A stretch of DNA of 64,000 bases from CAZFDT01 sp964518335 (GCA_964518335.1 CAZFDT010000001.1:1-64000), one strand, 5' to 3'; positions 1-9,460 are shown, counted from the stretch's first letter. The notes: generated by a model not told the origin, from the letters alone. Made by a program: numbers and translations.

Positions 1-186
1 CGGCACATCCCGCGACCATGGATCACTCAACTGGGGTAAATGTCTTCACCCTGGGACGCAACGGGAGGTCAACACGCCCTTGCCACAGTACTTGGAAGCG
101 TTGGAGTCGCGGTGGTCGCTGGCCGTCAATCGCACACTGGCAGTTGTGGCAATGGTCGCCCATCGCCGGCGCCCAGGCGCGTGAAG
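1..186. other. window edge, no gene assigned
   Basis: This stretch lies downstream of the GH9 gene that ends at 187 on the minus strand. Short frames exist on both strands, including a 46-codon minus-strand frame beginning near 163 with two CxxC-like cysteine groups, but none has a convincing ribosome binding site or a recognisable family signature. I see no terminator hairpin here. Confidence 0.3.
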
Positions 187-3100
187 TCAGGGCATCCCCA
201 ACCGCAGACGCACCTCGTCCACTCGACCGCGAAACGGACCAAACAACAGCGTCATCGATTCGTTAGCCGCACTCGGTGTGACTTGTGACGTACCCCATGC
301 TTTGCCGTCCACAAAGAATGTCGCGCGCCCCTTGCCGTCGTACACGATCTGCACATGGCACCATTGTCTGCGGGGGAACTCATCGGCGAAGCGCTGGCTG
401 GACACGTCGCCAAACTTCGGCGCGCGGGCCTTGTCCCAGGTGTCCTGATTCCAGCCCACGAACACCGACTTGGAGTTGCGCAGCCCCAGCAACGTCGGGT
501 TGCCTCGGTAGCCCCACCCGGTGAACTCCTCCAGATACAGTAGCATGTCCAGTGCCATGGGCGTCGTGGCCGGCTCGCGCAGGGCCTGTGCGGGAATCTG
601 GATCGAGAAGTGCTCGGCGCCGTCAAGGACGAGACAGTTGCCCGTGGGCCTGGCCATCCACATCGGCGGATCGGTGCTAAACGAGTACGCCGCCCGCTCG
701 CCGGGGCGCGTGGTGTGAACTTCCAGCTCCGCCTCGCCGCGGGCGCTTTTTAGGTTGCCATCGAAATGGAACAGGGCCATCGTTCGATTGTCGAGCCGAT
801 GCGCCGTGCGTGAGAAGCTCACTTCGTCCATGGGACACTTGACCTGCACCACGTCGTACGCCGACGCGCCGTGAGCGTCGATAATCGTCACCGCTACTTC
901 ATACCGCCGTCCGGGATTGGTGAAGACGTGGCGAGGGGAGGGGTGGGTCGAGAACGTCTCGTCGCCGAAGTCCCAGAACACTTGGCGAATCTCGCCGTCT
1001 GCAGTCGCGGCATCAAGGGTGAACTGCACCGCGTGCGGCGCCGGACCCTGCAGTGCATCGGCCTTGATGGCGACTTTCGGCCGGGCGCGCGGCTGGGGGG
1101 CGACTTCCGCAAAAAATGCCGCCACCAGGGTCTCACGCATCATCGGCCCCATGGTGAACTCCGACTGCACGTTGAACCCGTCGTACCAGCGGTTCATAAG
1201 CGGCCAGTTGTTGGGATACGTCCCCTCGCCGACGCTGCGGCCATACTGGTTTAGCCAGTAGAACCCTGCCGACCCAATCCCCAGGGGAATGCCAGGCACC
1301 GGTTCGATGATCCGGTCGTACACGCTCTCTTGATCGACCACTTCGATGTTCCGCTTGGCACCCAGGCCGGTCTGAAGGAAGTAGCCAAATGGGTTAGCAC
1401 CGCAGATATAGTTGAGGTTCGACAGCGCCACCTGCAGGAGCTTTTCGTCGCCATCGAGAGCATAGCCCATGAGGAGGTTGTAGCCTGCCAGGTCGCCGGG
1501 GAAGTACCAGCCGTAACTGCCGTGTGAGATCGATGGTCGGGGCATCGACAATCGGTACGGGTAGGCCGCGGCATCCTCCACGTGCATGCGGCAGGAGTCC
1601 CGGATGGCGCTGCGGCAGCGTTCGAGCATCGCCTCGTCGCGCTGCCTGCCTTGCATGAACGTGTAAGTCATCGTGGCGTTGCCTACGCCCTCGACCAGCG
1701 GCCACCAGCCCCACCGCTTCTCCGAGGGGTCGAAGTGTTTGAGCAGGTAGTCGTGATACTTCTCCGTGCCGGTGGCAGCGTAAAGCTCCGCAGCGGCCCA
1801 GTTGAGTTCGTCCTTATCGCCGAAGAGTGCGCCATAGTGGAAATACTGCACGTAGCGGTCATTCTTTTCCAGGAACGCCCATGCCGCCTTCGCTTTTGTG
1901 AGATAGCGAGCGGGCGCATCAGGGTAGTGCTTGCGGATCATTGGCGAACGTGCGGCCCTAGCCAATGCTGCGGCGTACGCTGCCGTGAACACCGTGTCCT
2001 TGGGATAGAGCAGTCGTCGCGCCTGTGCCAGCGGCATATGTTGCTCGTAGCCGCCGGTGTTGGGTTTGATGACACCGAACACGCCGCCGTCGCCTTCCGG
2101 GGGCGGGTCCTGCATGTTCTCAAGCCAGTCCAACTCCCACTTGACCTCCTCGAGCAGGTCCGGCACACCGTTGCCCGAATACGGCAGGCCGAGATTGTCC
2201 TCGTGAAACCGCTTGGGAAACACGTCCATCGCGTTGAGGGCTGAGAACACATAATGCGAACCGGAGATGGTGTATTTGCCATAGTCACCGGCGTCGTGAT
2301 GCCCGTGAATCGCCTCATGTCGCTTGCCGTCGTACCGGGTCTGGTGCAGCGGCGGCTGCTTGGGGTTGACGAACTTGAGCGATTCGACCGCTTGATCGAG
2401 GTAGGCGTCGTCAAGGTGGCACGCCGGTCGATGATGGCGCGAGTATGTCGCGTCAATCTCCATGCCGCAGCGCTGGTGGTAATGGCCGCGCATGTAGTTG
2501 AGGTACAGCGGGTTCAGCGCCTGCGGGCCAATCTCGAACGGAGGTGAAAGCCCCACACCCGCCACCCGGATGTGGTACGTCCCCGGCTTTTCGAACGTGC
2601 TGAAATCCAGGTCGTACACCGTCTGGCCGACCAGTTCGTCGCCCACGCCGCGCGGTGTCACGCGACCGGTAAATGCGGTCTTGCCCTCACGATCCACCAG
2701 TTCGAACGCCTCGGTGCCGAACGTCATCGGCCCCGCGCTGCCCATGTACTGGCCCAGATACGCGATCTTGTCGTACCCCGGCAGGTAGCCGAGTTGGTTC
2801 AACCGGATGTTGTCGCTTATCTGTCGAGTATCGTCGAACAGCACCGCCTCCAGGGACGGCACCTGCACACCCAGATCGCCGATCTGCACCGCATACGTGC
2901 AGCCACGCGTCATCGGTGCAGGCAATTCGAGAAAGATCACCGTCTGCTTCACCAGCATGTCATGGCGCTGCAAGACCCGGATCGCTCGCGTGCGCGATCC
3001 TGTCCGCAAAGGTCGCACCGATCGGCCCGCCGCATAGGCCGCGTCGTCGTTGCTGGTGATCGTGTATTGCGCCGCATCATCAGCCCGCGACGGATCCACC

Positions 3101-3318
3101 GGCACATTGAACAGATACACCGCCAGCCACGACGCAGACTCCGCCTCCAGGCGGTTGTGATAGATGCGGTCCATGACCGGTGAAAGCAACGAACGCTCGA
3201 ATGCCATCTGCGGCGACACAGGACGCACTTCGGCCGTTGTTGCCATAACGCCGCCACCCAACACACAGGTAGCCAGAAGGCGCGCAATCCACAACGGCTG
3301 AATGCCACATCGCATCAT
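187..3318 (-). CDS. secreted GH9 (cellulase-type) glycoside hydrolase with PKD and LamG-like domains
   Basis: Predicted secreted endo-acting glycoside hydrolase of family 9, a family that cleaves beta-glucans by inversion. The start has GGAG seven bases upstream and a signal peptide over residues 1-28. An immunoglobulin-like CelD_N domain covers about 170-265 (NIRLNQLGYLPG). The catalytic (alpha/alpha)6 barrel covers about 270-740 and shows the nucleophile-activating motif HHDAGDYGKY (Asp342 and Asp345) and a C-terminal SEFT with Glu720 as the likely general acid. A PKD domain (about 745-826, FWDFGDE) and a LamG/concanavalin-like domain (about 845-1043) follow, probably for glycan binding or spacing. 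It is the last gene of a minus-strand run, 15 bp after the histidine phosphatase. GH9 is clear; the exact substrate (cellulose, mixed-linkage glucan, xyloglucan) cannot be read from sequence. Confidence 0.9.
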   Translation of the reverse strand: MMRCGIQPLWIARLLATCVLGGGVMATTAEVRPVSPQMAFERSLLSPVMDRIYHNRLEAESASWLAVYLFNVPVDPSRADDAAQYTITSNDDAAYAAGRSVRPLRTGSRTRAIRVLQRHDMLVKQTVIFLELPAPMTRGCTYAVQIGDLGVQVPSLEAVLFDDTRQISDNIRLNQLGYLPGYDKIAYLGQYMGSAGPMTFGTEAFELVDREGKTAFTGRVTPRGVGDELVGQTVYDLDFSTFEKPGTYHIRVAGVGLSPPFEIGPQALNPLYLNYMRGHYHQRCGMEIDATYSRHHRPACHLDDAYLDQAVESLKFVNPKQPPLHQTRYDGKRHEAIHGHHDAGDYGKYTISGSHYVFSALNAMDVFPKRFHEDNLGLPYSGNGVPDLLEEVKWELDWLENMQDPPPEGDGGVFGVIKPNTGGYEQHMPLAQARRLLYPKDTVFTAAYAAALARAARSPMIRKHYPDAPARYLTKAKAAWAFLEKNDRYVQYFHYGALFGDKDELNWAAAELYAATGTEKYHDYLLKHFDPSEKRWGWWPLVEGVGNATMTYTFMQGRQRDEAMLERCRSAIRDSCRMHVEDAAAYPYRLSMPRPSISHGSYGWYFPGDLAGYNLLMGYALDGDEKLLQVALSNLNYICGANPFGYFLQTGLGAKRNIEVVDQESVYDRIIEPVPGIPLGIGSAGFYWLNQYGRSVGEGTYPNNWPLMNRWYDGFNVQSEFTMGPMMRETLVAAFFAEVAPQPRARPKVAIKADALQGPAPHAVQFTLDAATADGEIRQVFWDFGDETFSTHPSPRHVFTNPGRRYEVAVTIIDAHGASAYDVVQVKCPMDEVSFSRTAHRLDNRTMALFHFDGNLKSARGEAELEVHTTRPGERAAYSFSTDPPMWMARPTGNCLVLDGAEHFSIQIPAQALREPATTPMALDMLLYLEEFTGWGYRGNPTLLGLRNSKSVFVGWNQDTWDKARAPKFGDVSSQRFADEFPRRQWCHVQIVYDGKGRATFFVDGKAWGTSQVTPSAANESMTLLFGPFRGRVDEVRLRLGMP

Positions 3319-3333
3319 GAAACACTCCGGGAG

Positions 3334-4002
3334 TCATCCGTGCGCCACCGGGGCCAGCACTTTCAACGGCTGCACCCGCAGTGTCGGGTAATACACATCT
3401 ACACGCCGAACGAAGGAGAACACCGCGACACCGGTCTGTGCAAATGCGATCGGTGTGTACGGCTGAATCGGCACATTGAGTAGAAAAGACGCCAGTCGCT
3501 GCAGTGATCCGCCATGCGCCACCAGCGCCACGCGGCGATCATCGTCGGGGGAGTCGAACAGGTAGCCGCCATGACCCGGTCGCACGCCCAGCCTGACCAT
3601 TAGTTCAGTGAACCCGACGATGACGCGGTGCGCCATCTCCAGCGTGCCTTCACCCGCCGGCGTCTTCCAGCACTGCTCCGGCCGAAGCTCCGCCGCCGCC
3701 GCCATCATCTTCCCGTACTCGGCGGCGTCACATTGCTCCAGTGTCGGCGCGGGTCGCCACTCGATCAGCCAATCGAGCACGTGAATTTCGACACCAGACG
3801 CCTCAGCCAGCGGCTGGGCCGTCTCGATCGCCCGACCCAGCGGCGACGCGAAAATATGATCGAACGTCACACCCTCGAGCGCCTCGACCAGCTCGCGCGC
3901 CTGACGCTGTCCGCACGGCGACAGGCAGCCACTTACCGGGGGCTGATAGCGCCGGTGCGGATCACCCGCGATCTCACCGTGCCGAATCAAATACAGTTCC
4001 AT
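3334..4002 (-). CDS. histidine phosphatase family protein
   Basis: Phosphoglycerate-mutase-like phosphatase of about 222 residues. The N-terminus carries the phosphohistidine motif LIRHGE (catalytic His at about residue 7), followed by a SPLGRAIETA segment that provides the second catalytic Arg, and LVAHGGSL near the C-terminus with the second catalytic His. The internal ATG at 4002 is preferred because it begins directly at the conserved strand; an in-frame ATG at 4014 is possible. There is no signal peptide, so it is probably cytoplasmic. It sits between a PHP-domain protein and a GH9 enzyme, which suggests a role in sugar phosphate turnover, but the substrate is unknown; the family also includes cobalamin and nucleotide phosphatases. 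Confidence 0.85.
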   Translation of the reverse strand: MELYLIRHGEIAGDPHRRYQPPVSGCLSPCGQRQARELVEALEGVTFDHIFASPLGRAIETAQPLAEASGVEIHVLDWLIEWRPAPTLEQCDAAEYGKMMAAAAELRPEQCWKTPAGEGTLEMAHRVIVGFTELMVRLGVRPGHGGYLFDSPDDDRRVALVAHGGSLQRLASFLLNVPIQPYTPIAFAQTGVAVFSFVRRVDVYYPTLRVQPLKVLAPVAHG

Positions 4003-4083
4003 GGGTTGCAACATCCTGCTCGGCGCTGCCGCGCCGCCACCCGCTAGGTCTACACCACGCTAAGTCGCGCATCGATGGCACAA

Positions 4084-5721
4084 TCAGACCTCGATCATTA
4101 CGCGCGTCATCGCACGCGGGAACTCGTCGAGTTGCCACGCCTCGACCGGCACTTCGCCCGGGCTCAGATCAGGAAAATCGCGCAGGAACCGGCCGCGGTA
4201 GAGGTATCGCTGCAACGATTGCAGTCGTGGATTCGCATTGATCAGGTAGATCGTTCGTGTCGCGTCTGCGGCCGCTGACGTGACTGTGACCCGTCCGGTT
4301 CCCGGCAGTATGGCCGCCGCCGTTCCACCCACGAGACTACCTGATTCCAGTCGCGTACCGTCTGCAGCTTCGAACCGAACCGTGCCGCCGTGGAATGGCG
4401 AGCCTGTCGCCACCGTCACGATCGTGCGCGTTTGCATCTTCGGGGCAAAACCCTGTCCGGGCGGGTGCAGATAGACCGGGTTGGTCACGGCGAACTGATC
4501 GAACCGTCGCTGATCCGTGTCCGCAAGACCCGGTTTGGCCGGCCCGAACGCGCGGGCCACGAGGTAGCCCCGCTCATCGCTGCCGTCCAGTTGCGCCCGG
4601 TAGATTCCGCCGGCTGGGTCGGTCACGTGCCACACCACTCGCCCGCCACGGCCGATCAACTCCACCCGCGAAAGCTGATGCCCTTCTCTGGCATCGGCGG
4701 TGATCTCCACCTGATGCACGTGTCCACGCCTTGTCGGAACGCTCTCGCCCATGGGTCGGCCGTCCACCCGCAGGTCCAACGTCGGCCCGCTGCTGACACT
4801 GAGGCGCCCACTCCCAAATCGTTGGGTGATCTGCGCCAGTGTCAGTTCGCCGTCGCCATCAACCGGCAAATGGTTCAGCAGCAATCGGTGAGAGTGCCAG
4901 GTTCCGGGCGACGAAAGCCCGCAGTCCATTTCCGCGGCTGCCGGAACGCGGTATCCGCGGTCGAGCATGGCGAACCACAGCGTCTGGTATGCCGGGCGAT
5001 AGGCGTGATAGCCCATCACCACCATGCCGTCCACACCACCGTCCGCCGCGGCGTGGGCGGGCATCTCCGTCGCCAGGTTGGTGATGAATCGGCCTTCGTC
5101 GTCCCGCCACCAACTGGTGGGGTGGGCCCACACACCCAGCGCGCCGTGTCGGCGCTGGATCGCCACGATCTGTGCATAGGGCCGTCGCTCGTAAGGCACG
5201 GGCTCGTCGCTGTCGTCACCCGGCTGCGACTCATGCACCATCCACCGATCGAAGGGCTGGTCGTAGTCGTGCCACGGCGGCAGGTCGGGGTGATACCCGA
5301 TCCACCACATGTGGCCGTAACGGCCCTTGGGCGTTTCGTTGTCCAGGTAAAACAGGCACGCGTCGCCCGCCATGTTCCGCAATGACGCGAGCATACGCTG
5401 CACTTCGTCAAGTTGCCGAAGCTCCGACGTATTCACCATTCCGCCGTAATACGCCTCCCGATCCGCGCCGTCGTAGCGATGCTGCACGTTCGCCGTCGCC
5501 GGCGTGTATGGCGAGCCCATGCCGATCGCATCGATGCCCTGCTGGCGAGCCCAGTCCACCAAGCGGAAATACGCCTCCGGGGGCGCGACGGCGCCGCCGT
5601 GGTCGGCCCGACCACTGTAGGTGTGCGTGTGGGTCAACACCCGCCGCCACAGCCGTGGAGCGCGCATGGACGCCGTAGGCGCCTTGCGCTGTTTAAACGT
5701 CCTGTCAACTACCGTAGTCAT
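4084..5721 (-). CDS. PHP-domain-like metallohydrolase
   Basis: A 545-residue protein with an N-terminal PHP-like metal centre: LTHTHTYSGRADHGG at about 30-43 supplies the HxH pair, and WAHPTSWW near 205 supplies further histidines. The C-terminal half (about 300-545) is rich in beta structure and ends with segments resembling an Ig-like or carbohydrate-binding fold. PHP proteins hydrolyse phosphoesters or related bonds using two or three metal ions; large planctomycete members like this often sit in sugar-degradation loci with unknown substrates. No signal peptide is evident from the chosen start; a shorter start at 5667 is possible. It follows the prepilin-like gene by about 60 bp and is probably cotranscribed with it. 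Family assignment is by motif only. Confidence 0.65.
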   Translation of the reverse strand: MTTVVDRTFKQRKAPTASMRAPRLWRRVLTHTHTYSGRADHGGAVAPPEAYFRLVDWARQQGIDAIGMGSPYTPATANVQHRYDGADREAYYGGMVNTSELRQLDEVQRMLASLRNMAGDACLFYLDNETPKGRYGHMWWIGYHPDLPPWHDYDQPFDRWMVHESQPGDDSDEPVPYERRPYAQIVAIQRRHGALGVWAHPTSWWRDDEGRFITNLATEMPAHAAADGGVDGMVVMGYHAYRPAYQTLWFAMLDRGYRVPAAAEMDCGLSSPGTWHSHRLLLNHLPVDGDGELTLAQITQRFGSGRLSVSSGPTLDLRVDGRPMGESVPTRRGHVHQVEITADAREGHQLSRVELIGRGGRVVWHVTDPAGGIYRAQLDGSDERGYLVARAFGPAKPGLADTDQRRFDQFAVTNPVYLHPPGQGFAPKMQTRTIVTVATGSPFHGGTVRFEAADGTRLESGSLVGGTAAAILPGTGRVTVTSAAADATRTIYLINANPRLQSLQRYLYRGRFLRDFPDLSPGEVPVEAWQLDEFPRAMTRVMIEV

Positions 5722-5782
5722 TTCAATTCCCGAGGCTCAAGCCGCGGTCCAAACACCCACCACACTCGCGACGCCAAGCCAC

Positions 5783-6544
5783 TCATGGTTCGATCCAGGG
5801 CAATTTCCGATCTGTAGTAATCTCAATCAGCGTGCCGCGTGCCGCGCTCTCGGACATCGTGACCGCGTGACCGTCGAAGTACACGAGATTGACGCCGTTC
5901 TCCTGCGCATGGCGGAAGGTGACCCAGCGCCCAGCCTGCCCGCCTCCGACATACTCTTCCTGGGAGGCTTCGGTGATAACCAGCACCGACGAGGGCTGCC
6001 TGAGGTTACGAATGGACCCGAACTTGAGCGGGTTGGGGTACTGCCATTGATCGTTGCGGAGAGAGTACCGATCGCCGATGACCGATCGCCATGCGGCGTT
6101 CATAGCGTAGTCCACGCCGAAATTCTTGTGTGCGTTGGTATAGCCGGTGTACCGCTCGAACTGCAAGGTCGGCGTTGACCAGTACCGATTCGTGGGTGTG
6201 ACACTCGGGCAGAACAGGGCCTTGGACGCAAATCCCAGATCCTCGCGGAAGTGGACATACCACGCCGGCACGTCGTTGGTGGGGCTGGTGCCGTCGTACC
6301 CGCTGGCCATTGGCATGAACTCGCGGTTGTCCCCCGTGTAGATCGCCACCGTGACACCGATCATGCGCAGATTGCTGAGACATTGCGCAGTACGCCCCGC
6401 GTCGCGCGCCGCTCCCAGCGCCGGCAACAGCAACGCGATCAACAGCGAAATGATCGAAATCACCACAAGCAACTCGATCAGCGTAAACCCGCCGGAGCAC
6501 GAGCGCGGGACCGAACGCTGTCGGATGTCTGAGGTGCCATTCAT
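5783..6544 (-). CDS. prepilin-like protein (N-terminal methylation domain, H-x-DG C-terminus), module A
   Basis: A 253-residue type II pseudopilin-like protein. After a short basic leader it has the prepilin peptidase site G|FTLIELLVVIS at about residues 19-30, with the conserved Glu five residues after cleavage, then a long hydrophobic helix and the AARDAGRTAQCLSNLR segment. The C-terminus carries a His...YFDGHA block, the H-x-DG signature of DUF1559-type planctomycete prepilins. AAGGAG lies seven bases upstream of the ATG. The start overlaps the stop of the gingipain-like gene by ATGA, implying translational coupling. Such proteins are processed and inserted in the inner membrane; whether they form fibres is unknown. 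No prepilin peptidase is encoded in this window. Confidence 0.9.
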   Translation of the reverse strand: MNGTSDIRQRSVPRSCSGGFTLIELLVVISIISLLIALLLPALGAARDAGRTAQCLSNLRMIGVTVAIYTGDNREFMPMASGYDGTSPTNDVPAWYVHFREDLGFASKALFCPSVTPTNRYWSTPTLQFERYTGYTNAHKNFGVDYAMNAAWRSVIGDRYSLRNDQWQYPNPLKFGSIRNLRQPSSVLVITEASQEEYVGGGQAGRWVTFRHAQENGVNLVYFDGHAVTMSESAARGTLIEITTDRKLPWIEP

Positions 6545-8394
6545 CGTGGCGCTCCTTGATAGACGTTCCTGCTTGTGTGATGACGTCTCGTGACGATGAT
6601 TCCGCCGGCGATCACCAGCAGGACCGAGGCGGGTTCAGGGATGGATGTGGCAAGAGCAAAGATGCCCTGACTTGCATCGAAGTAGGTGCCGCTTCCGGTT
6701 TCCTGCAATTTGATGGCTCGCACCATATATAGCCCTTGGTCCAGGGGATCGTCATCAATGAACGACAACCCGCTGATCAATTCCTCACTGATGCGAACAA
6801 ATTCTGCATCCCAGCTACCCGCACGATAGACGTAATAGCCCACAATGTCCTCGTCATCGGAAGCTTCCCACGAAAGCGCGATCGAGCCGCCACTGTCCTC
6901 CGCGGTCAGTTGTGTCGGCGGCGTCACCGGAAACAGGCGAATGGACGGATCGCCCAATACTCCGGAGATGATGCTGTCTGCATAGTTGAGACTGGTGGGA
7001 TTCAAGTCCAAGCCATTCTGGTTGATGGACATTTGAGCGGCATATCCAATCGTTTCACCCATTCCCAGTGCATACAAGACCCAGGCGGGATTGCCTTCAT
7101 AGAACGTCGCCACCGTCTGCCCCTTGGCGGCCAGAATGGCGCGGAGAAAGGCGTTCTGCACATCCCATTCGCCGTAGTAGCTCGCCCAGGCCGATTGGAT
7201 CGCAATGTTCACGCCCGGTGATTGAGCGAAATCCGCTGCGGTTCCGATGCCCCACGTGCTTGTGTAAGTGCCGCCGCCGCGATACCAGGTTGAGAGCCAG
7301 TAGGAGTTGTTTTCAGCTTCATTCCAATAGCCGGCCGAACGTGCCGCATCGATCGTCGGAACGAAGGGGCGATTGGCTGTTCCAAACAACGGGCCACTTG
7401 CGGAATAGCCTGTCAACGAATCTTCTTGAGCGACCATGAGGTTGGAGTTGAATGAAAACTCGTTGTGCCGGTACGCATGATTCTTCTCCAGGTATCGGCG
7501 CATCAGCTCCACTTCAGACTCAGCGAAGACCGGCATGTTATTGAACGAAATGCGGCCAATCTGCAGATCCAGATGGCTTGGCGTCTTGCTCTGATCCAGC
7601 TTGCCATCACCGGGGGTGTTCACCCACCACGGATGATTGCCGGACGTGTTGTTGCTGTTTCTGCTGCTGTCGGTCCAGGTGCCGTTCACGTCGGCGTAAT
7701 ACGAATCGGTGGGATAAGGCCGCGAACCGTGACCATCAGGATTCACCCAGCCCGAATGGGGCACTGGCACGTTGCCCAACAGTGTGACGGACTTCACAAG
7801 AGATGGATTCGCCTGATACGCAGCCACAATTTTCGCCTTGACCGCCTGAGGCGTGTCCGTGGGCGAGACCGAGATTTCCTGCACGCGGTAACCATCACCA
7901 ATCAAATCCTGCTTGAATTGAGTGATTTCCGGCACAAGTTGCGGCGCGGTGACATTGTCGGTCACCAGCAGCATGATGCCGCGATTGTCCACCACAGGGG
8001 TGGCGATCCCCCCGGTCACATAGCTTTTCACCGTGGGGCGATCAGATGGCCCATCGGTCACCACGCGGTAAAGATATCGCTTGCCAACTTCCACATTCGT
8101 GTCCACATAACTGTTGGTCCCCCAGGGCAGTGATGCAACAGGCGAACTCCAGTTGCCCGCGCCGTCCAACGTGTCAACGCGATACACCAAAGCGTTGGTC
8201 TTTGGTATCGACCAATGATCCAGCCGGTGCATGTTGACCGTGATGGCTGGCGTAGGAGCACTCGGATCGGTCACCGAGACGCTGACGTAGTTATTGGCGT
8301 CGGCAGCCAGGACACGCAGCGGCCCAAGCCCGACGATTGGGAGCGTCAGCGACAGAAACGCTGAGCCAAGTGTATGAAAGCGCCGAGAAAACAT
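6541..8394 (-). CDS. cysteine-free gingipain-like (C25-fold) protein with Fn3-like domain and PEP-CTERM tail
   Basis: A 617-residue exported protein. The start at 8394 follows an AGAGAGG element and gives a clean signal peptide ending near ADAN; the longer frame from 8460 lacks this. The middle (about 140-470) resembles the C25/gingipain fold: a VTLLGNVPVP strand, a DSYYADVNGTWTD segment and a DLQIGRISF strand followed by an ESEVELMRRYLEK helix, as in gingipain-like domains. A fibronectin type III-like module follows (SIALSWEASDDEDIVGYYVY), then the sorting tail IPEPASVLLVIAGG plus RRHH. The chain contains no cysteine, so the catalytic residue of the family is absent and proteolysis is doubtful. 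It is coupled to the prepilin-like gene. The fold call is an inference from pattern. Confidence 0.6.
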   Translation of the reverse strand: MFSRRFHTLGSAFLSLTLPIVGLGPLRVLAADANNYVSVSVTDPSAPTPAITVNMHRLDHWSIPKTNALVYRVDTLDGAGNWSSPVASLPWGTNSYVDTNVEVGKRYLYRVVTDGPSDRPTVKSYVTGGIATPVVDNRGIMLLVTDNVTAPQLVPEITQFKQDLIGDGYRVQEISVSPTDTPQAVKAKIVAAYQANPSLVKSVTLLGNVPVPHSGWVNPDGHGSRPYPTDSYYADVNGTWTDSSRNSNNTSGNHPWWVNTPGDGKLDQSKTPSHLDLQIGRISFNNMPVFAESEVELMRRYLEKNHAYRHNEFSFNSNLMVAQEDSLTGYSASGPLFGTANRPFVPTIDAARSAGYWNEAENNSYWLSTWYRGGGTYTSTWGIGTAADFAQSPGVNIAIQSAWASYYGEWDVQNAFLRAILAAKGQTVATFYEGNPAWVLYALGMGETIGYAAQMSINQNGLDLNPTSLNYADSIISGVLGDPSIRLFPVTPPTQLTAEDSGGSIALSWEASDDEDIVGYYVYRAGSWDAEFVRISEELISGLSFIDDDPLDQGLYMVRAIKLQETGSGTYFDASQGIFALATSIPEPASVLLVIAGGIIVTRRHHTSRNVYQGAPR

Positions 8395-8395
8395 A

Positions 8396-8545
8396 TCACT
8401 CAACCTCTCTCTGCGCAGATGCATCAATGTGGTACTCAGCGAATATCCGGGCGGGATCACGTGTGGCTGCGGGAAGAGTTCCTTGGGCTGGGCGAACGAA
8501 CGAGGTCCAAGGGCGGAAGATAAGCGTCACAGAGGCACCATGCAT
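8396..8545 (-). CDS. possible 49-residue upstream ORF
   Basis: A short frame with AGGAG seven bases before its ATG, and a leader context (GGAGCGCAACC) much like those of the prepilin-like genes at 6544 and 58738. It ends two bases before the gingipain-like start, which would allow translational coupling. The product has no recognisable motif and its codon use is unremarkable. It could be a leader peptide or chance; the stretch 8546-8608 above it shows nothing. Confidence 0.2.
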   Translation of the reverse strand: MHGASVTLIFRPWTSFVRPAQGTLPAATRDPARIFAEYHIDASAQREVE

Positions 8546-8608
8546 GGTTGCGCTCCTAGATGGACCCTGCACGTCCTGACGGTCGCCGCCCCCCGGCCGC
8601 GTCACCCT

Positions 8609-9460
8609 TCACGCCCTGCGGCGACGGCTGGCGACGAGTGCAACGCCCAGCCCCATGAGCGCAAGCGACGCCGGCTCGGGAATGGGCGTGTATTCGACGA
8701 GGATATCATCGATCGGAACCGCCGGATTGTTGCTGTTGGTCCAGATGAACACACTGTCAAACGCCGTCAACAACGGCTGATCGTCAGTCGCATCGTCCAC
8801 ACGAATCAATTGCACACCGCCCATATCGCTGGTCAGGGTGATCTGCGTGGCGCTGTCGCGCACCATCGTCAGGCTGAAGGTATAGGTGCCCGCGGCCAGA
8901 TTCGGCGTGGCTGCGGCTGCGCCGATCTGGGAAACGAAGCCGGTGTTGATCAGATTATTCGCACCACCGAAACGCTGCACAATCTTGTTGCGAGCTGAAT
9001 GCGCGCCGGCCAGGGGCGACGAGGCCAAGTATCCCGTGTAGGCGTTATAGCGGGAATTGTCGAATGATCCATCCACCGTCGGACGCGAGCCGGCCGTGGA
9101 ATCGAGGAATCCGTACCAGAATTGGTTGTCACCCGTCTGTACACCAACCGGTATGGCGATCGAGAAGCTCAGCTTGAGCGTATCGCCCACGTTCAGCGTC
9201 AGGGGCGAATCGTCCGCGGTGAAAAAGCCCATGGCACCGCCTGTTTTCGCATCCGTGACCGAGGGAAGGACCAAAGCGCCACCGCTGACGGCAAGCGTGT
9301 TCGTCGCCGAACCGCCGAACCATTGGACCGACGATGGGAGACTCTGCGTGGACCTCTCGTTGTCGCTGAAGGTGTCGTTCACGAGGATGTCTGCCGAAGC
9401 GTGGGTACTCATCAGGGCCATACCCGTCAGAACCAGTGACACGGTCTTGAAGTTCCTCAT
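8609..9460 (-). CDS. PEP-CTERM protein, probable beta-sandwich
   Basis: Secreted protein of 283 residues with a signal peptide (MRNFKTVSLVLTGMALMSTHASA) and a terminal IPEPASLALMGLGVALVASRRRRA sorting region (motif at the last 23 residues). The start at 9460 is chosen because AGGAG lies nine bases upstream; the frame also opens at 9505. The body reads like a concanavalin-type beta-sandwich (ADDSPLTLNVGDTLKLSFSI, TYTFSLTMVRDS), a pattern common in PEP-CTERM proteins that may bind glycans, but no enzyme motif is visible. PEP-CTERM tails are recognised by exosortase, which anchors or releases the protein at the cell envelope; no exosortase gene lies in this window. It is the first gene of the minus-strand run behind the LacI gene. 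Confidence 0.85.
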   Translation of the reverse strand: MRNFKTVSLVLTGMALMSTHASADILVNDTFSDNERSTQSLPSSVQWFGGSATNTLAVSGGALVLPSVTDAKTGGAMGFFTADDSPLTLNVGDTLKLSFSIAIPVGVQTGDNQFWYGFLDSTAGSRPTVDGSFDNSRYNAYTGYLASSPLAGAHSARNKIVQRFGGANNLINTGFVSQIGAAAATPNLAAGTYTFSLTMVRDSATQITLTSDMGGVQLIRVDDATDDQPLLTAFDSVFIWTNSNNPAVPIDDILVEYTPIPEPASLALMGLGVALVASRRRRA

